A stretch of 64,000 bases of DNA from Leucaena leucocephala (lineage: Eukaryota > Streptophyta > Magnoliopsida > Fabales > Fabaceae), in NCBI GenBank assembly GCA_037074615.1, contig CM073542.1:22577568-22641567 (forward strand), read 5' to 3'. Below the pieces are notes generated by a model. The model did not search any database. It saw only the letters and a program-made list of their open reading frames with translations, and had not been told where the DNA came from. The position numbers were made by a program, and so were the translations under genes. How positions within the stretch are numbered: position 1 is the first letter of the stretch; each line of letters begins with the position of its first letter. Below are positions 34,743 to 46,960 of this stretch, piece after piece.

Positions 34743-36506
34743 TTATTGAGGTAATAGATTGGCTTTGCGGCATTCCCAGGGAAGACCATGAGCATAACGC
34801 CGGAAGTCATGGCAGTAGTCATAAACCACCCATTTTTCCTGCACTTGTAGCATCTTCATCTTGCTGTCCGGATCTATGTCTTTGGTCTGTCTGCCGACAC
34901 CGAAGCCCCGGCACGATGGCTCTGGGCTCACGGTGCACGCCCGGGCGGTGAAGTTCCTGAAAGACGCGATGAACGGGGCGTTGGACAAGTCAATCTTCAC
35001 CTGCCCCCACCTGGTAGCCCAAGAGTCTCCATTCCAAAGAGTTGCGAAAACCCTCATGGGTTGCCTTGTAGGGAAATGCACACCGATCTCATGCCTGTTT
35101 CTCATCACTCTTATCGGAATATTATCCACTAATATTCTGCATCAATCATATGTAGCAATTAGAACATCATCTACTTTTGTATTTTGTGGTGAAGGAGATA
35201 GTTATCTCCAATAATATAATCTTCCTATAAGAATTAATTAACTTTTTTAGATAGATTAAAGCAATTAAATAAATCAGTTAATTATAACTAATATAAAAGT
35301 TAATTGACTAATTTAGATGTATTGAAGATTATATATTATAAATTTATCTTGAGAGATTAAATTTATTCATAATTAATTTAATTTATTTAATCTAATTAAA
35401 AAATTAATTAACTTTTATATTAAATGTGTAAGTATCCTATTTTTCACATAAAATTTACAGCATATCACTCAAATTGCTTGCCTCACAGTAATATGTGTTG
35501 AAAACTATACAAGTGAGAATAGACTACTAAATAGGATTTGCTCCAATATCTACTCCAGTATTTATTAGAAAATTGATCTTAATTTAAAATGTAAAACATA
35601 TTTTTTATTAGTTTTTTTTTCAAATGACCTAATTGATACTCCCTTAATAATAATCAAGTAAGATAGAGGGTAAATTAATAAATATGATTGAGGTTTTTAA
35701 AAAAATATGTCATATTAATTTATTTAACTAATTTTTTAATCTAATCAAATTAATTAAATATGTTTTATATTATTAAGAATTAGAGGAGTATATAAGTGCT
35801 AATTTGAGAGGTTGGATTTTGTTATAAACCTTAAATGTACAAAACTTCTAGTTATTGCAAAATTGTCAAGGGAAAATGAATTGCTATAGGATCCCAAAGA
35901 AACAAGATAATCACCAAAAACTTACATGATACGTTGGGAGTTCCAATCAATAGAGTAGGTGTGAAAGTCGTCAGTGGGATCAAACCAGAGGTAGAATTGC
36001 ATTTCACGACCACCTTCGCCATATGCAAATATATTGGTCGACATCAGGTATGGATCTCCCGACAAGTTCCCTAGGAACTCTATGTCTATCTCGTCATGGT
36101 GGGGTCCCTCAGAACTTAACTTCGTACATGCAATTAATATTAAAATTAACATCTTTAATTTATATGGTATCACACAAAAACACTTAATTAAACCCATGAA
36201 TTAAGAAGGAATTAAGGGCAATATGCATACATAAAAAGCAGTGACGGTGCCTGCAGAGTTTCCTGGGACGAGTTTGATTTGCATGTCAAATCTTCCAAAC
36301 AAATACTCACTCTTGGAAATGACGCCGGATCCTGAATATTTATCCAACGTTAGGAATAAGCTTTTGCCTTCATCTTCGATTCTCGCTCTGTTCTCTCCGA
36401 AGAGAGTGTCAAAATAGTCTCTGAAATCCCCATCCACAGCAATAGAACTCGTGCCAAACGCCAGAAACACACAAACAAACACAAGAATATTGCAACTGCA
36501 AGACAT
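34743..36506 (-). CDS. XTH: xyloglucan endotransglucosylase/hydrolase (GH16)
   Basis: Three exons join in phase: 36506-36231, 36119-35926 and 35136-34743, giving 287 residues, normal for the family. A secretion signal (MSCSCNILVFVCVFLAFG) precedes the GH16 jelly-roll. The catalytic motif HDEIDIEFLG carries the nucleophile and acid/base Glu, and the conserved N-glycosylation site NLS follows at once. Downstream are FYLWFDPTDDFHTYSIDW, VFATLWNGDSWATRWG and a C-terminal XET extension with Cys residues (CTVSPEPSC; YDYCHDF; PWECR). These enzymes cut and rejoin xyloglucan in the cell wall during growth. Isoleucine in DEIDIEF (rather than Phe) occurs in several subgroups, so preference for transfer or hydrolysis is not assigned. 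Two MITEs sit in intron 2. Confidence 0.94.
35215..35437. repeat. Stowaway-like MITE copy 3, in XTH intron 2
   Basis: ATAAGAATTAATTAAC on the left and an inverted TTAATTAACTTTTATATTAA on the right. Homologous to the copy at 21522-21766. Entirely within the intron 35137-35925. Confidence 0.5.
35575..35791. repeat. MITE of a second Stowaway-like subfamily, in XTH intron 2
   Basis: Contains ATACTCCCTTAATAATAATC, AAAAAAATATGTCATATTAA and the end TTAAGAATTAGAGGAGTA. Closely related copies are in both P450 introns (39055-39272 and 39945-40147). Confidence 0.55.
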
Positions 36507-36509
36507 GGA

Positions 36510-38633
36510 TGGATAATTAATGAAGAGGAATCTGTTTTCCTTTATGTTGTTATTATGGTCACGTACGGTATTTTAGATGAAATGGAGGGTTTCAGATTGC
36601 TTCGCAGTAACATAACAACAACAATGTTGGGGAAAACCGCGATATGGCTTAGAGTGATTGATTCATCGATTGCAACATTGCTGTTGCAAACTCTAAAGCT
36701 TAGAGAGTTTTCTTTTTTCTTTGAAGACAGAAGGACGAAAAGGAGAATCAGTTTTGATGGATGGTGCTATAAGAATAATGGTTTAGGAAGTTAGGATGAT
36801 GGATGGATACAGATGTGTCGTGGAATTTGAGGTTCGTTGAACAATAGTCAAATAGCTGAATTTAGGATTGTTTTTTTTAATAATAGGAATGCTATATATG
36901 AAGGCGTGGGAGTTTGAATACGCAAGACTGGACCAGAAGCCCCTCCATTTTCTAAGGATATATTTTTTTAAAAATAAAATAAATATTTAGGTGAATTCTA
37001 TCATGGGACTGGTGAGGTTCATGCATCATTAGAACTAAGAGTGTTTGAAGAAGTATCACTCTTGTTCTTATCATAAGTCTACTTGTGGAGGAAATTTTTA
37101 TCCTAAATATAAGTCCATTTAGATCTAGATATTATTGATGATAAATATTTTCTAATTTTATTCTTATTTAATTTATATTGGAAAGAGAGAAATAAGAGAG
37201 AGATAAAAAAGATTTAGAGATTTATAAATGTAGAGAGATAATAAAATTAATTTAAATTGTATCAATTTAAGACATATTTTATTTAGTTAATTATCACTCA
37301 TTCGTATTTAAGAAAATGAAATTCAAACCCATGCTCTTCTCAGCTATTAATCATCATACCATTATCAATTGGATGGATTTATAAGCATATTTAATTTGGT
37401 GCTACTTTGGATAATATTTGTTCTGGCTATATTAATATTAATATATTTATGTAATATTTGACCAAATTATTCTTAAAATTTTAGGTATTAATATTTTGAA
37501 TTATAAATCTTAGGATTTGACCAAATTATTCTTGAAATTTTTTATTCTTCTCTTCAAGATTTGGTTTTATTTTTTTTAATACCATCATATATTGTCATGT
37601 GAGTTCATTAATTATACATAATAGCTCTTTCCGTGGCTTGCTCTCGTTTACCCTATAAACAATACATTTTTCTGTTATATAAATGGAAACAGCTTGCCCT
37701 GATGATGAAGCCTTATATTTTTCGTTGTATCACTTGTTAATATTAAATGAATAATCTGTGATTTATGAATAATATAACCATTTATAGATTAAAATAAAAT
37801 ATAAAACGTGTTTCTCACAGCCTTTCTAAGCAACAAAAAATATCAGAATATATATTTTACGTCGGCTAACACTCGAGACATCATTACGTTACTGTTCCAT
37901 ATATAGTGTTACGTTAATTGAAGATAATTGACTTGGTTTTTCAACAATAATATATGGCTACTTGTCTTTGTATTTAAGGAGTTCATTTTCCTAGGTAATG
38001 AACTCTCTCAATATACTATAAAAATCTTTAGTCAAACTAGTCTTATCTATAAAGCTACAGAGAGGATATTTTTTTAATCTTATTTTTAAATCATATTATT
38101 AAATTTTTATATGAATATATAATTTTATACTTAATATATTATTATGTAGATTGTTATTTATTTTTTAAAGTATATATATTAAATAAAAATAAATTTAAAA
38201 AATTATTAAATTTTAAGGCATAACCAATAAGATTTAAGATTTTTCTTGACTTACATAAAATATATTAAAAATATCTTATAAATTAAATAAGATCAGACGA
38301 GTATGTAAACTATATTATTATTTTTAGGCAAGAGAAAGAATCATGATTATCCCATAGACATTTATAAACTTATGCATGCATTTATCATTGACTTTAATTC
38401 ACTAAAAAATGTTGACTAAACCATGATGTCTTTTTTATATGTGAACTAAGATCTAAAGAATTTGAACTAACTACTATGTTTCCACAACCCATCTTATCCT
38501 TATCACATTTCACACATACTACTACATTCTTATATAGTACCATCCATAAACTAACATAAAATGGCCTCATTGACTGACATAAAAAATCCTGAATACAGTT
38601 TAAATCTGAAATGAATATATTGTAACGAGGAAT
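36510..38633. other. spacer between the XTH and P450 genes
   Basis: The XTH promoter lies at the low end. The remainder is AT-rich with no recognisable gene or repeat family. Confidence 0.5.
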
Positions 38634-39703
38634 TCAAATTTTGGGAGAAATTTTGATGGGCAATCCAAGAGAAGGGAAGGGCAGGGGATCGAAAGTGATA
38701 GGCTCATCATGAGGATGAAGTAAGGACCAATCAAAGTGAGTGACAACATAATGAAGAAAGATGAGAATATTGAGCTTAGCCAGTTGATAACCAGCACAAA
38801 GTCTCGGTCCTCCTCCAAAGGGAACAAATACATATGGTGCTATTCTTGTTGCTTCCTCCTCCTCAAACCTGCTTGGCTTGAACCTCATTGCATCCTGGAA
38901 ATACTCTTCATGGTAATGTGTCCCATATGCTGTCCATAGCACCTGTAATTCCCAAATGAACCTCCTCCTCAAAAAGAGTATTTTTTTTTGTCATTGGTTT
39001 TGCTTTCAAGTTTCCCCATTTACTTCTTGCTAAATATTATAAAATATAATTAAAGAATTGATCTTAATTATAAATATAAGATATATTTTTTATATTTATT
39101 TTTTTTTAAAATTGTCATACTTCCTCAATAATAATCAAATAAAAGAGTGAAGAAAATAATTAAATAATATGGTTATGATATTTTAAAAAATATGATATAT
39201 TAACTTAATTAACTTTCTTAATCCAATTAAATTAGTTAAATATATTATATATTAAATATTGTAGGAATATTCAAATAGGGCAAAGAATTTATAAATATAT
39301 ATATAAAATATTTAATAGAGGTAAAGTTAAAAGTTTATTAAATTTTTAGAGAGTTAATGAGTTTTAAATTTATTTTTAATTTCGATGAAAGAATTTATAT
39401 GTAAGATTTTGTGCAATACATCATGGGTGTGCCACAGTAGTAATAAATAAGCAAGAGAAATAAAGTAGTTGACCTTCCATCCTTTGGGTATTGTGAAGCC
39501 TTCATAATCAATATCAGCAATTGTCTTCCTGAAGGAGCCAAATATAGGAGGGTGCAATCTCATGCTTTCTCTCGCAACTTGCCATGTATATTTCATCTTC
39601 TTTACGTCTTCCACTGTCACTTTCTCACCCTCCCTTTTCTTCTTCCTTATTTCTTCATGTTCTGCAAACATATCTTAGATCTCCATCAACATATTCAACA
39701 TAT

Positions 39704-39746
<43 letters not shown>

Positions 39747-41117
39747 CATATGCTCATTCATTGAAAAGCAAGATATCAAAACACAGAAATCAAACCTATT
39801 CAAGTGACAATGTCTCTACTCAAAAGTGTCCTGGCCATGATGAATCTTGGAGATCTAACTTATCTAAACTTTTTGTTAAAAAAACAATGTTTATTCCAAA
39901 TATAATACTAATACAATCATTAATATATCATCTAATTAAAAAGTTTATCTTTGTCCTTAATATAATAGTTATTTTTTATATTTATTAATTTTTTTTAAAT
40001 TACCCATATTGATACTCCCTAAACTATAATAAAGTAAGATAGAGAGGAAGGATCTAAAAATATTTTAGGAAAAAAAATATCATATTAATTAACTTAACTA
40101 AAATTTTATTAATCTAATTAAATTAGTTAATAGATCCTATATTAAACTACCTTGATGGAGTTTGTTGTAGCAGTCAGGGTGGTGAGCGAGCATCTTGAAG
40201 GTCATGGCAATGGCGAAAGAAGTAGTATCATGAGCTGCAAAAACTAACAGAACTACATTGTCCACAGCTTCTTGTTCACTAATCTCGCCATTAATGATCC
40301 CACTCACAAGCTTACTCAGAAGCAACCCTTCTTCTTTCTTCAATCTTCCTTCCATTATCTCCTTCTTCTTCTCCCTCACCACATTCATCAACATATTCTC
40401 TATCTCCTTCCTCGCCTTCTTTGCTCTCCAAAACCTCGAACCAGGAACTTTAACTGCCGGTGAAAATACGCCTTCCAAAACCCTCTCAAACGTGTTCAAC
40501 ATCTCTGGCTCAACCTTCATCCCCATTAAACACTCGAAAACTACGTTGAAAGTAAGGACTTTGGCTGATCTGTAAAGGTGGATCATTTCTCGGCCTTGCC
40601 AGTTTCTGGAAATATGAAGCTGAACTGAGTTACAGATTTTTGCAACAAGAGTTTCGAGACCAGAATGAGCAAAGCTTGTGCTTATAACCCCACGAAGGAA
40701 TCGGTGTCTTTCCCCGTCTTTCTCCATGATGGAATCCTTCCCCATGAGCTGAACTGAAGAAGAAGGCCAAGAGCTTTTCACCAGCTTGAACTCATTGGTC
40801 AAGAAGAACTTGTTGGCTTCGGATCCATTCACTATCACAGTTGGTGATCCCATAAGTCTTGTTTTGAAAATCTTGCCATGTTTCAGAATCCGAGGTTGCA
40901 AGAAGTCATCGAACAACTTGTTTCTTTTCTGTGCATTGAAAAACTCCATGGTCTCTCCGATCCATGGGAGCCCCATTTCACCTGGTGGCAGCTTCATTTG
41001 TTTCTTTCTGGTATGGCTTTGCTTGCGCCTCAAGAAACTGAAAGAAGCAAATGCGATGAAGAAATGGAAGAAGAAGACCCACATGAGATTATCAGAACAT
41101 GTAAAATCTATAGCCAT
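38634..41117 (-). CDS. cytochrome P450, CYP85 clan (CYP716/CYP718-like)
   Basis: Three exons join in phase: 41117-40151, 39661-39474 and 38942-38634, giving 487 residues, a full-length P450. Features in order: N-terminal membrane anchor (hydrophobic stretch FFFHFFIAFASFSFL), proline hinge LPPGEMGLPWIGE, I-helix oxygen-binding AAHDTTS, K-helix ExxR (ESMR), the FKPSRF region, and the heme loop FGGGPRLCAG with its Cys ligand. The CYP85 clan includes brassinosteroid, gibberellin, abscisate and triterpenoid oxidases; the hinge and heme loop look most like CYP716/CYP718. Substrate cannot be told from sequence. The protein faces the cytosol on the ER membrane and needs a P450 reductase. Confidence 0.93.
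39055..39272. repeat. MITE (second Stowaway-like subfamily) in P450 intron 2
   Basis: Contains ATACTTCCTCAATAATAATC and AAAAAATATGATATATTAAC, homologous to 35575-35791. Inside the intron 38943-39473. Confidence 0.5.
39709..39744. repeat. (AT)n microsatellite in P450 intron 1
   Basis: About 18 AT dinucleotides, the longest perfect microsatellite in the window. Confidence 0.95.
39945..40147. repeat. MITE (second Stowaway-like subfamily) abutting the P450 exon 1 splice donor
   Basis: Homologous to 35575-35791 (ATACTCCCTAAACTATAATA; TCATATTAATTAACTTAACT; end TCCTATATTAAA). The repeat end lies within a few bases of the donor GT at 40150-40149, so the intron's first ~200 nt are largely MITE-derived. 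Confidence 0.5.
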
Positions 41118-41200
41118 TGTGAGGAACGAGGATTTTGAAAATTTTGATTTGAAACTCTTTTCCTTTCGATTGTTTTGAGGAGGGTATATGTGGATTCACG

Positions 41201-41332
41201 TATTTATAGGAATATATTTGGATTATTTAATTAAGAAGAAAAACAAATTGTCAAACCCAGTTTATTCTTATCACAATATGTCAACGGTTTCTTGATGATT
41301 CTTATCACAATAAGGTCAACTGTTTCTTGAAG
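41201..41332 (-). promoter_or_regulatory. P450 promoter: TATA box and duplicated W-box module
   Basis: TATAAATA (41201-41208, minus strand) lies about 85 bp before the ATG. Upstream, units 41264-41297 and 41298-41332 form a tandem imperfect duplication (ATTCTTATCACAATA ... GTCAAC ... GTTTCTTGA). Each unit carries a reversed TTGAC core, the WRKY-binding W-box. Confidence 0.5.
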
Positions 41333-41339
41333 TCACACT

Positions 41340-43270
41340 AACCGCCCCAATGGTTATTAATGAATATACAATTTGAAAGAGACGGGTGTGTGTTTTATTA
41401 ATCAGGTCGGCTAATTAACAACACTTGTGGCTGAATGGTTTTTAAATAATAAAATATAAAAAAATAAAATTAAAACAAAAAGGATTAAATTGACCCTAAA
41501 AACAGATAGATGAGTCATAGGAGAAAGAAAAATTAATTTAATTATAAAAATGAGAAGAACAAGTAGTAAGTCTAATTAAAAAGTTTATTACTCCATCCCT
41601 CTATTCCTTAATATAAAAGCTACTTAACTAAAAAAAATAAATATATTAATTATAATAAATATAACATGATCTTTCTAAAGTAAACATATATAACTTCAGA
41701 TTATATATCGGTTTAGAAGTTTGTTAAATTAGTTTGAGAGAAAATAATAAATATAAAAAATAAAATTAATTAAGATATTATATTTATGACTAAATCTAAT
41801 ATTTAAATTAGTTCTTATATTAAGAATTAGAGAAGTAATACTATATACTATGTATGATCTTTATTATAATATACTTTTTAAAAGATAAAATAAAAAACTT
41901 CATGCATAAATTGGCCCTAAAAAAAGATTAGATGCTTAAATTGATAAATTTTTTTAAACAAAATTAAGTAAATTGATAATACTTTTAAATAAAATCAATA
42001 ACTTCAGTACATTTTATTTTAATTTAGATGAAATGGTTAGAGATGTTTTATATGAGGCCGCCCCCATATGTGTTAGTGTGTATTGACAAATAGCTGGTAG
42101 ATTCCAAGAGAATCACACGTAATATTATCATAATGTCCCTCAAAAATTCCTCAGAAAAAAGACGGTGCATGCAGATTCTGACGGCTGATCAATTGAAAAT
42201 CTATAATTAATTAATACACCAATTTATAAAATGGAAGTGCATAAACTAAAAGTCACTTAAGAAAATGATGTGTGACATACTTGCATATAGTATTTTGATT
42301 TATTGTAACGCATGTGGAATTGTTGGCCTTAATAATTTTAAGTCCATTAAGTGGGAGAAAAAGTCTTGCTTACAAAAGCTATGCAGATCCCTCTTAGCCA
42401 ATTGAGAGATTTAAATTGTGTGGGTGTGTGTTTATTAATCAGGGCTGCTAATTAACAGCACATTACAAAGAAGAAAATATGCAAAAATTAACATTAAACA
42501 AGCAAAAACAAACCTTCTTGAGTAAAAGGCCCTCAAAAATAGTTAGATGAGTCATAGAAGAAAGAAAATTAATTTGACTATAAAAATAATATAAATAAAT
42601 AAAAGTAGATACTATTAAAAAGTTTATTATTACATATAACTTTACAAACATGATATTAAAACTCAATTAAAGTCAACGGGTCATATCAATAAATCGATAA
42701 ATTAGTCTTGTAATTGATCCGATCAAATATTTCAGACATTTATTTATGTTTTGAGTAGCTTTGTTTTGTTTAATTAACTGTAATTTATACGTTGTGTTCT
42801 ATTTTTTCGCTAATTAATATATTTTTATTTAAATATTATTTTTTAAAATTATATATACATATTTTTATATTTTTTAATTAAATTATATTAATTTTATTAT
42901 GATTAGGTGACCCTTGTTGAATCACAATTGGACTATTAGTTAACTATGGAATCATTATCTTGATAGGCTCAATCACCAGTCCAAGTTTGATCTTGTTAAA
43001 AAATCAAAGTCAACTAATATTAATTGGGGGCAAGGGAAAAAAAAAACAGCTTTTAATTAACCTGCCGCAAAATCCCAAGAAATCTGTTGAGCTCACTGTT
43101 CCAGCTCTCATGAAGGTGGATTGTGTTGATAATGCATGAAGATTATGAACATACATTATTACTCTAATTATATATATTAAATTAATTAATTATAACTATA
43201 AGTACATATTTATCTTATTCTCTAGAGATTTTTATTGTAAATTGTGTAAACCTCAAAGGAAATATAATAT
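41340..43270. other. spacer upstream of the P450 gene
   Basis: AT-rich, with one Stowaway-like MITE (listed separately). No further gene seen. Confidence 0.5.
41591..41835. repeat. Stowaway-like MITE copy 4 (TA-flanked)
   Basis: Flanked by TA at 41589-41590 and 41836-41837. Ends CTCCATCCCTCTATTCCTTA and the inverted TTATATTAAGAATTAGAGAAG. Confidence 0.65.
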
Positions 43271-43774
43271 AGTGTGTATTTGGTAAAGTGCTAAACCTAT
43301 GTTTAAAATATAAGTTTAGCTCAAAATTTAGGTTTAAAATTTTAAAATAAATAATCATATTTGTTCAAACGGATTTTTGGATAAAACTATAGTTTAAAAT
43401 CAAAGTTTTAGATAAACTAGTCAGAATAACTTATAGAACAGTAAAAGAGCTTATGAACTAACTAATTACAATATTACCTATATTTTTTCTTACACCCTAT
43501 CTCCTCTTTTCTACTTTTTCTTACACCCTCTCTCTTTTCTTTCTTACACAATCTCTTCTATTTTCTCTCATATCTTATCTCTCCTCATTTAATATTCATA
43601 CTCTTTTTCATAATTTACCAATAATAAAAGTATTTTTGAAAATAACTATTCAAACATTCATTTATTTAAAATCACTTTTTTCCCATAAATTTTTCTTTAA
43701 AAACCATTTTTTATAAGCTGCCCAAATTTTTTTTTTTATAAACCCGTTTTCAAAATCCTATCCCAACACACCCA
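43271..43774. repeat. MITE-like family M, copy 3
   Basis: Third copy of the family at 13621 and 23157: GTGTGTATTTGG start, AAAACTATAGTTTAAAAT, a CT-rich middle, ATAATTTACCAATAATAAAAG, and an end near CCCAACACACCC that partly complements the start. Confidence 0.5.
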
Positions 43775-44730
43775 TATAAATTGTAATATAAGACTTTGTT
43801 TTTCTTTTTCCTTTTTTTAATTCAATCTTTTTCAAGTAAATTTGGTAAGAACTTTACAAAGAAATTCTAGGAAATTGATATATTAATATATTGCGAACAT
43901 ATAATATAAAATTTACAACAAGACGTATTATTCATAAATTATGACTAATATAACTCAATTATATATATAAACATTTATAGTTGAAATTCTAGCGATACAA
44001 TAATACTTTCCTTTGAATAATCAAACGGTGGCGCCGCCTCACGTAGTCATGTTAGTAATAAGGATGTTGTGTGTCACGACCCAAAATTTGGACCGTGACC
44101 GGCACAGAATATGAATGATTTCATACTCCAAAAGCCTAAAACTATAAGTAAAATGTTTTGACCCATAAACCAGATTTGTATTTCATAATTCAAAACAAGT
44201 CTTGTGTAGGAATCTCGGCAGGATCGTCGATGGATAGTCGACCTCCCGATGACCCTACAACAGACTAGCAACATTCAAGTTTTCAAAATGTTTTCCAAAA
44301 TCAACATAATATTTTCTAAGGTCAATGTGGAGCTTCACCCTTTTCAAAGTAATACAAGTTCTTAGGAAAAGCAATTACATCAAAAGTAGTATTAAACGGC
44401 GCTTCGGATCGACAACGGGCTCTTTACTGCTCAGCGGGAAGATTTGGGCCACCTGCACTATCTGAAGCCAAAAAAAATCTACTCGTGAATAACGTCCCAA
44501 AAACATGATTAAGATAATGCAAAAATCAATAATGTATCATCATGCTAAAAATGTATTTCATAATATTTCGTAATTTGACGCAAGCCTTTCTATAACACAT
44601 TTATATTTCAGGAAAACCACCATCCTTTCAAAAACCATAATCTTTCCGTGGGACTTCAACAGAACGAAAGCAGGAGTGGACACACAGTCCACGAGGGTAA
44701 ATAACCAATCTAGCAGCTCAAGGCCACTAG

Positions 44731-44873
44731 CCGTCGCGAGTATGAGACTCACGTAATAATCTGGTGGCTCGAGGCCACAATCCGTCGCGAGTACGAGACC
44801 CACGTGTATCCATCGCGAGTATAAAACCCACGTATATCCGTCGCGAGTATGAAACCCACGTATATCCGTCGAG
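44731..44873. repeat. tandem repeats inside the LTR
   Basis: Three consecutive 28-nt units beginning CC(G/A)TCGCGAGTA and ending CCCACGTGTAT/CCCACGTATAT (44782-44809, 44810-44837, 44838-44865) follow a longer 51-nt relative, with a partial unit at the end. The same block is at about 52549-52691 in the other LTR. GC-rich with repeated CACGT cores. Confidence 0.85.
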
Positions 44874-46760
44874 CTTGGGTAACCAAGGTGCACCAAGGAC
44901 TAACAGTACTGCTGTTAGCAACCAGCATTCTGTATTCTGTCCTAAAATATTTCCATCATGCGTAGGGTTTATTTCACATGAAATAATCTCAATCGTTTCA
45001 ATGCCATAACCATTTGGTAAAAACCTCTTTGAATTTCAAAACCTCAGCATGTACATTTAAAATCATATAAAATTCGCATAAGAATTTATTGCATGAATAA
45101 CATTAGTTCAATGCAACTTTTGCCAAACTCTTTTCAAAAGCTTATTCATCCATTTTCATACATAATCATAATTCTTTTGTAAACCAATCGAAAGAAAATA
45201 ATTTCTAACGATTTAAACCATACTTTCGTAAACCTTGCTTTTCGTAAATCTTATTTGAAATGATAATGCATTTGAAAATATAAATTTGTAGAGAACGTTA
45301 TTCACTCACCTGCTACGCTCCTAAACAGGTACTCTTTTCAGCTCAACCACTTTGATTACTATCACTTCTCAACCCTCTGACATTCCAACATAACATGTTA
45401 ACCCTCTAGGTATACACTTAACGGCAATCAATCATACTAAATTTACTATCAATCAGAGACATCGCCATTGCCCACGATTAAGTTGATTAAAACACTAATT
45501 CATTTCCAATAAATCCTTAAACATGATCTTTACACAGATCTGAAACCTTCCACATTCAACCATTTAACATTTCAAAATCTCTATCGGCTTCCAAGTCCTT
45601 TCATTTATCATAACACTCTGGACCACAACAATTTTGTCAACACAGCAGTACATACCCACGAATGTGTAAAAATAAATAAATAAATAAATGATCAGGCCCT
45701 ATATTCTATATCTGCTTCCTTCCTGCCATCACCCCCAAGCATATAAATTCCCAACACATGTATCCACAGCAACCTTAGCAACACAGGCATAAGAACATTC
45801 ATATACATTTTCTCAGTCCCCCCTTATAACTGTCAACTATCGCCACCGCACACACATATCTATATATATTTATCTCCACAGCCTAACAAACATAATGCAT
45901 ATATACAATCGTTTCCAACATCAACATAAATCATTTCTTGGGACAGCGACCTTGACAGAACAATGGCTTAACATATTCATACACAATGCACCAAATAAGC
46001 CCCGCATACAACTATCAAACCAAACCAGTGACCATCATCACCGACGGCACACACAACTCTGTTTCCTATAATATCACAGAACACATACCTATCGACCGCC
46101 AGAAGGAGTTCTCAGTCAACACAGCAGGGAGATGAATGGCTCAGTACACAGAAGCTGAAACCCACCTGCGGCCATTGCAACCAATACAGAGTTCAACCTC
46201 TCTGCGACTCGGGAACAGGGGAGTACGGGGATGAAGGCATCCAGACGAGAAATGATAAATGGGGGAGAAGTTAGAGTGCACTTACCTCCAATTCATCCAA
46301 TTCCCGCACAGAAACAGGGAAGGATATCTGGGACTGTAGCGACTACAGTACCAGTTCCACGCAGAGCAGCGACGACGGCCACACACACAGCGACCCAGTG
46401 CTCAAACTCCAGAACGAGAAACCCCACAACGGTCGCTGCAGCACCTCGCTACCTCATCCACTTCTCCTCCCCTTTGGCTTCCCTGCTCGCAGCACTTAAA
46501 GGCGAGTAGAAATCATGCGATGTGCCGCTTCCAGGACGACAGCACAACAGAAGAGATTGACAACACACTGCGACGACTGACCACACGCAAGGCTAGCCGA
46601 AAGCTTCCAACCTGCTCACTGTTTCCCCACCTGCGTCCCGCCTGCGTCGCTGCTGAAATCAGAGATCTGAAGGGAGAGGGGTACGGTGCAGAGGAAAAAG
46701 AAGGGGAGGGCAAAATAGTAATTTCGCATGCTGAAAATCAAAAATAAACCTCACCCCCGC

Positions 46761-46824
46761 GGCAGCTGAGACTCGAACGCAGCACCTCAGAGACAACTCC
46801 CGCGTCTTCAGCCACTCAGCTGCC
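46761..46824 (-). other. tRNA-like fold with A and B boxes inside the LTR
   Basis: On the minus strand a 10-bp perfect stem (GGCAGCTGAG with CTCAGCTGCC) encloses an A-box-like CAGCTGAGTGG and a B box GTTCGAGTC spaced as in a tRNA. The D-arm-like GCTGAGTGGCTGAAGACGC resembles Leu/Ser tRNAs. The copy in the other LTR (54596-54659) has one stem mismatch. Could be a captured tRNA or SINE fragment; transcription is not implied. Confidence 0.4.
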
Positions 46825-46909
46825 CACAACCTTCTGAAAAGAATTGCAAGATCTACTATATATTCGCTTGTTGAATAAATTTATCTAATAAATTTTTGAA
46901 GCCATAACA

Positions 46910-46924
46910 TTCTTCCCCTCTTAA
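46910..46924 (-). other. polypurine tract of the Gypsy element
   Basis: CTTAAGAGGGGAAGAA-type purine run on the minus strand directly before the 3' LTR; primes plus-strand DNA synthesis. Confidence 0.8.
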
Positions 46925-46960
46925 GAAATTCGGTCCTCCGAATTTGAGAATAGGCTCACC

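Larger units (their letters stand above)
44072..46909 (-). repeat. 3' LTR of the Gypsy element
   Basis: Reads TGTCAC...ATAACA on the plus strand. It contains a tandem 28-bp repeat block (44731-44873) and a tRNA-like fold (46761-46824). Small open frames here are shadows in a non-coding LTR. Confidence 0.95.

Noticed and set aside
44731..44873. Regular 28-nt repeats resembling a CRISPR array
   Set aside because: Units are directly adjacent with no spacers, lie inside a plant LTR and recur in the other LTR.
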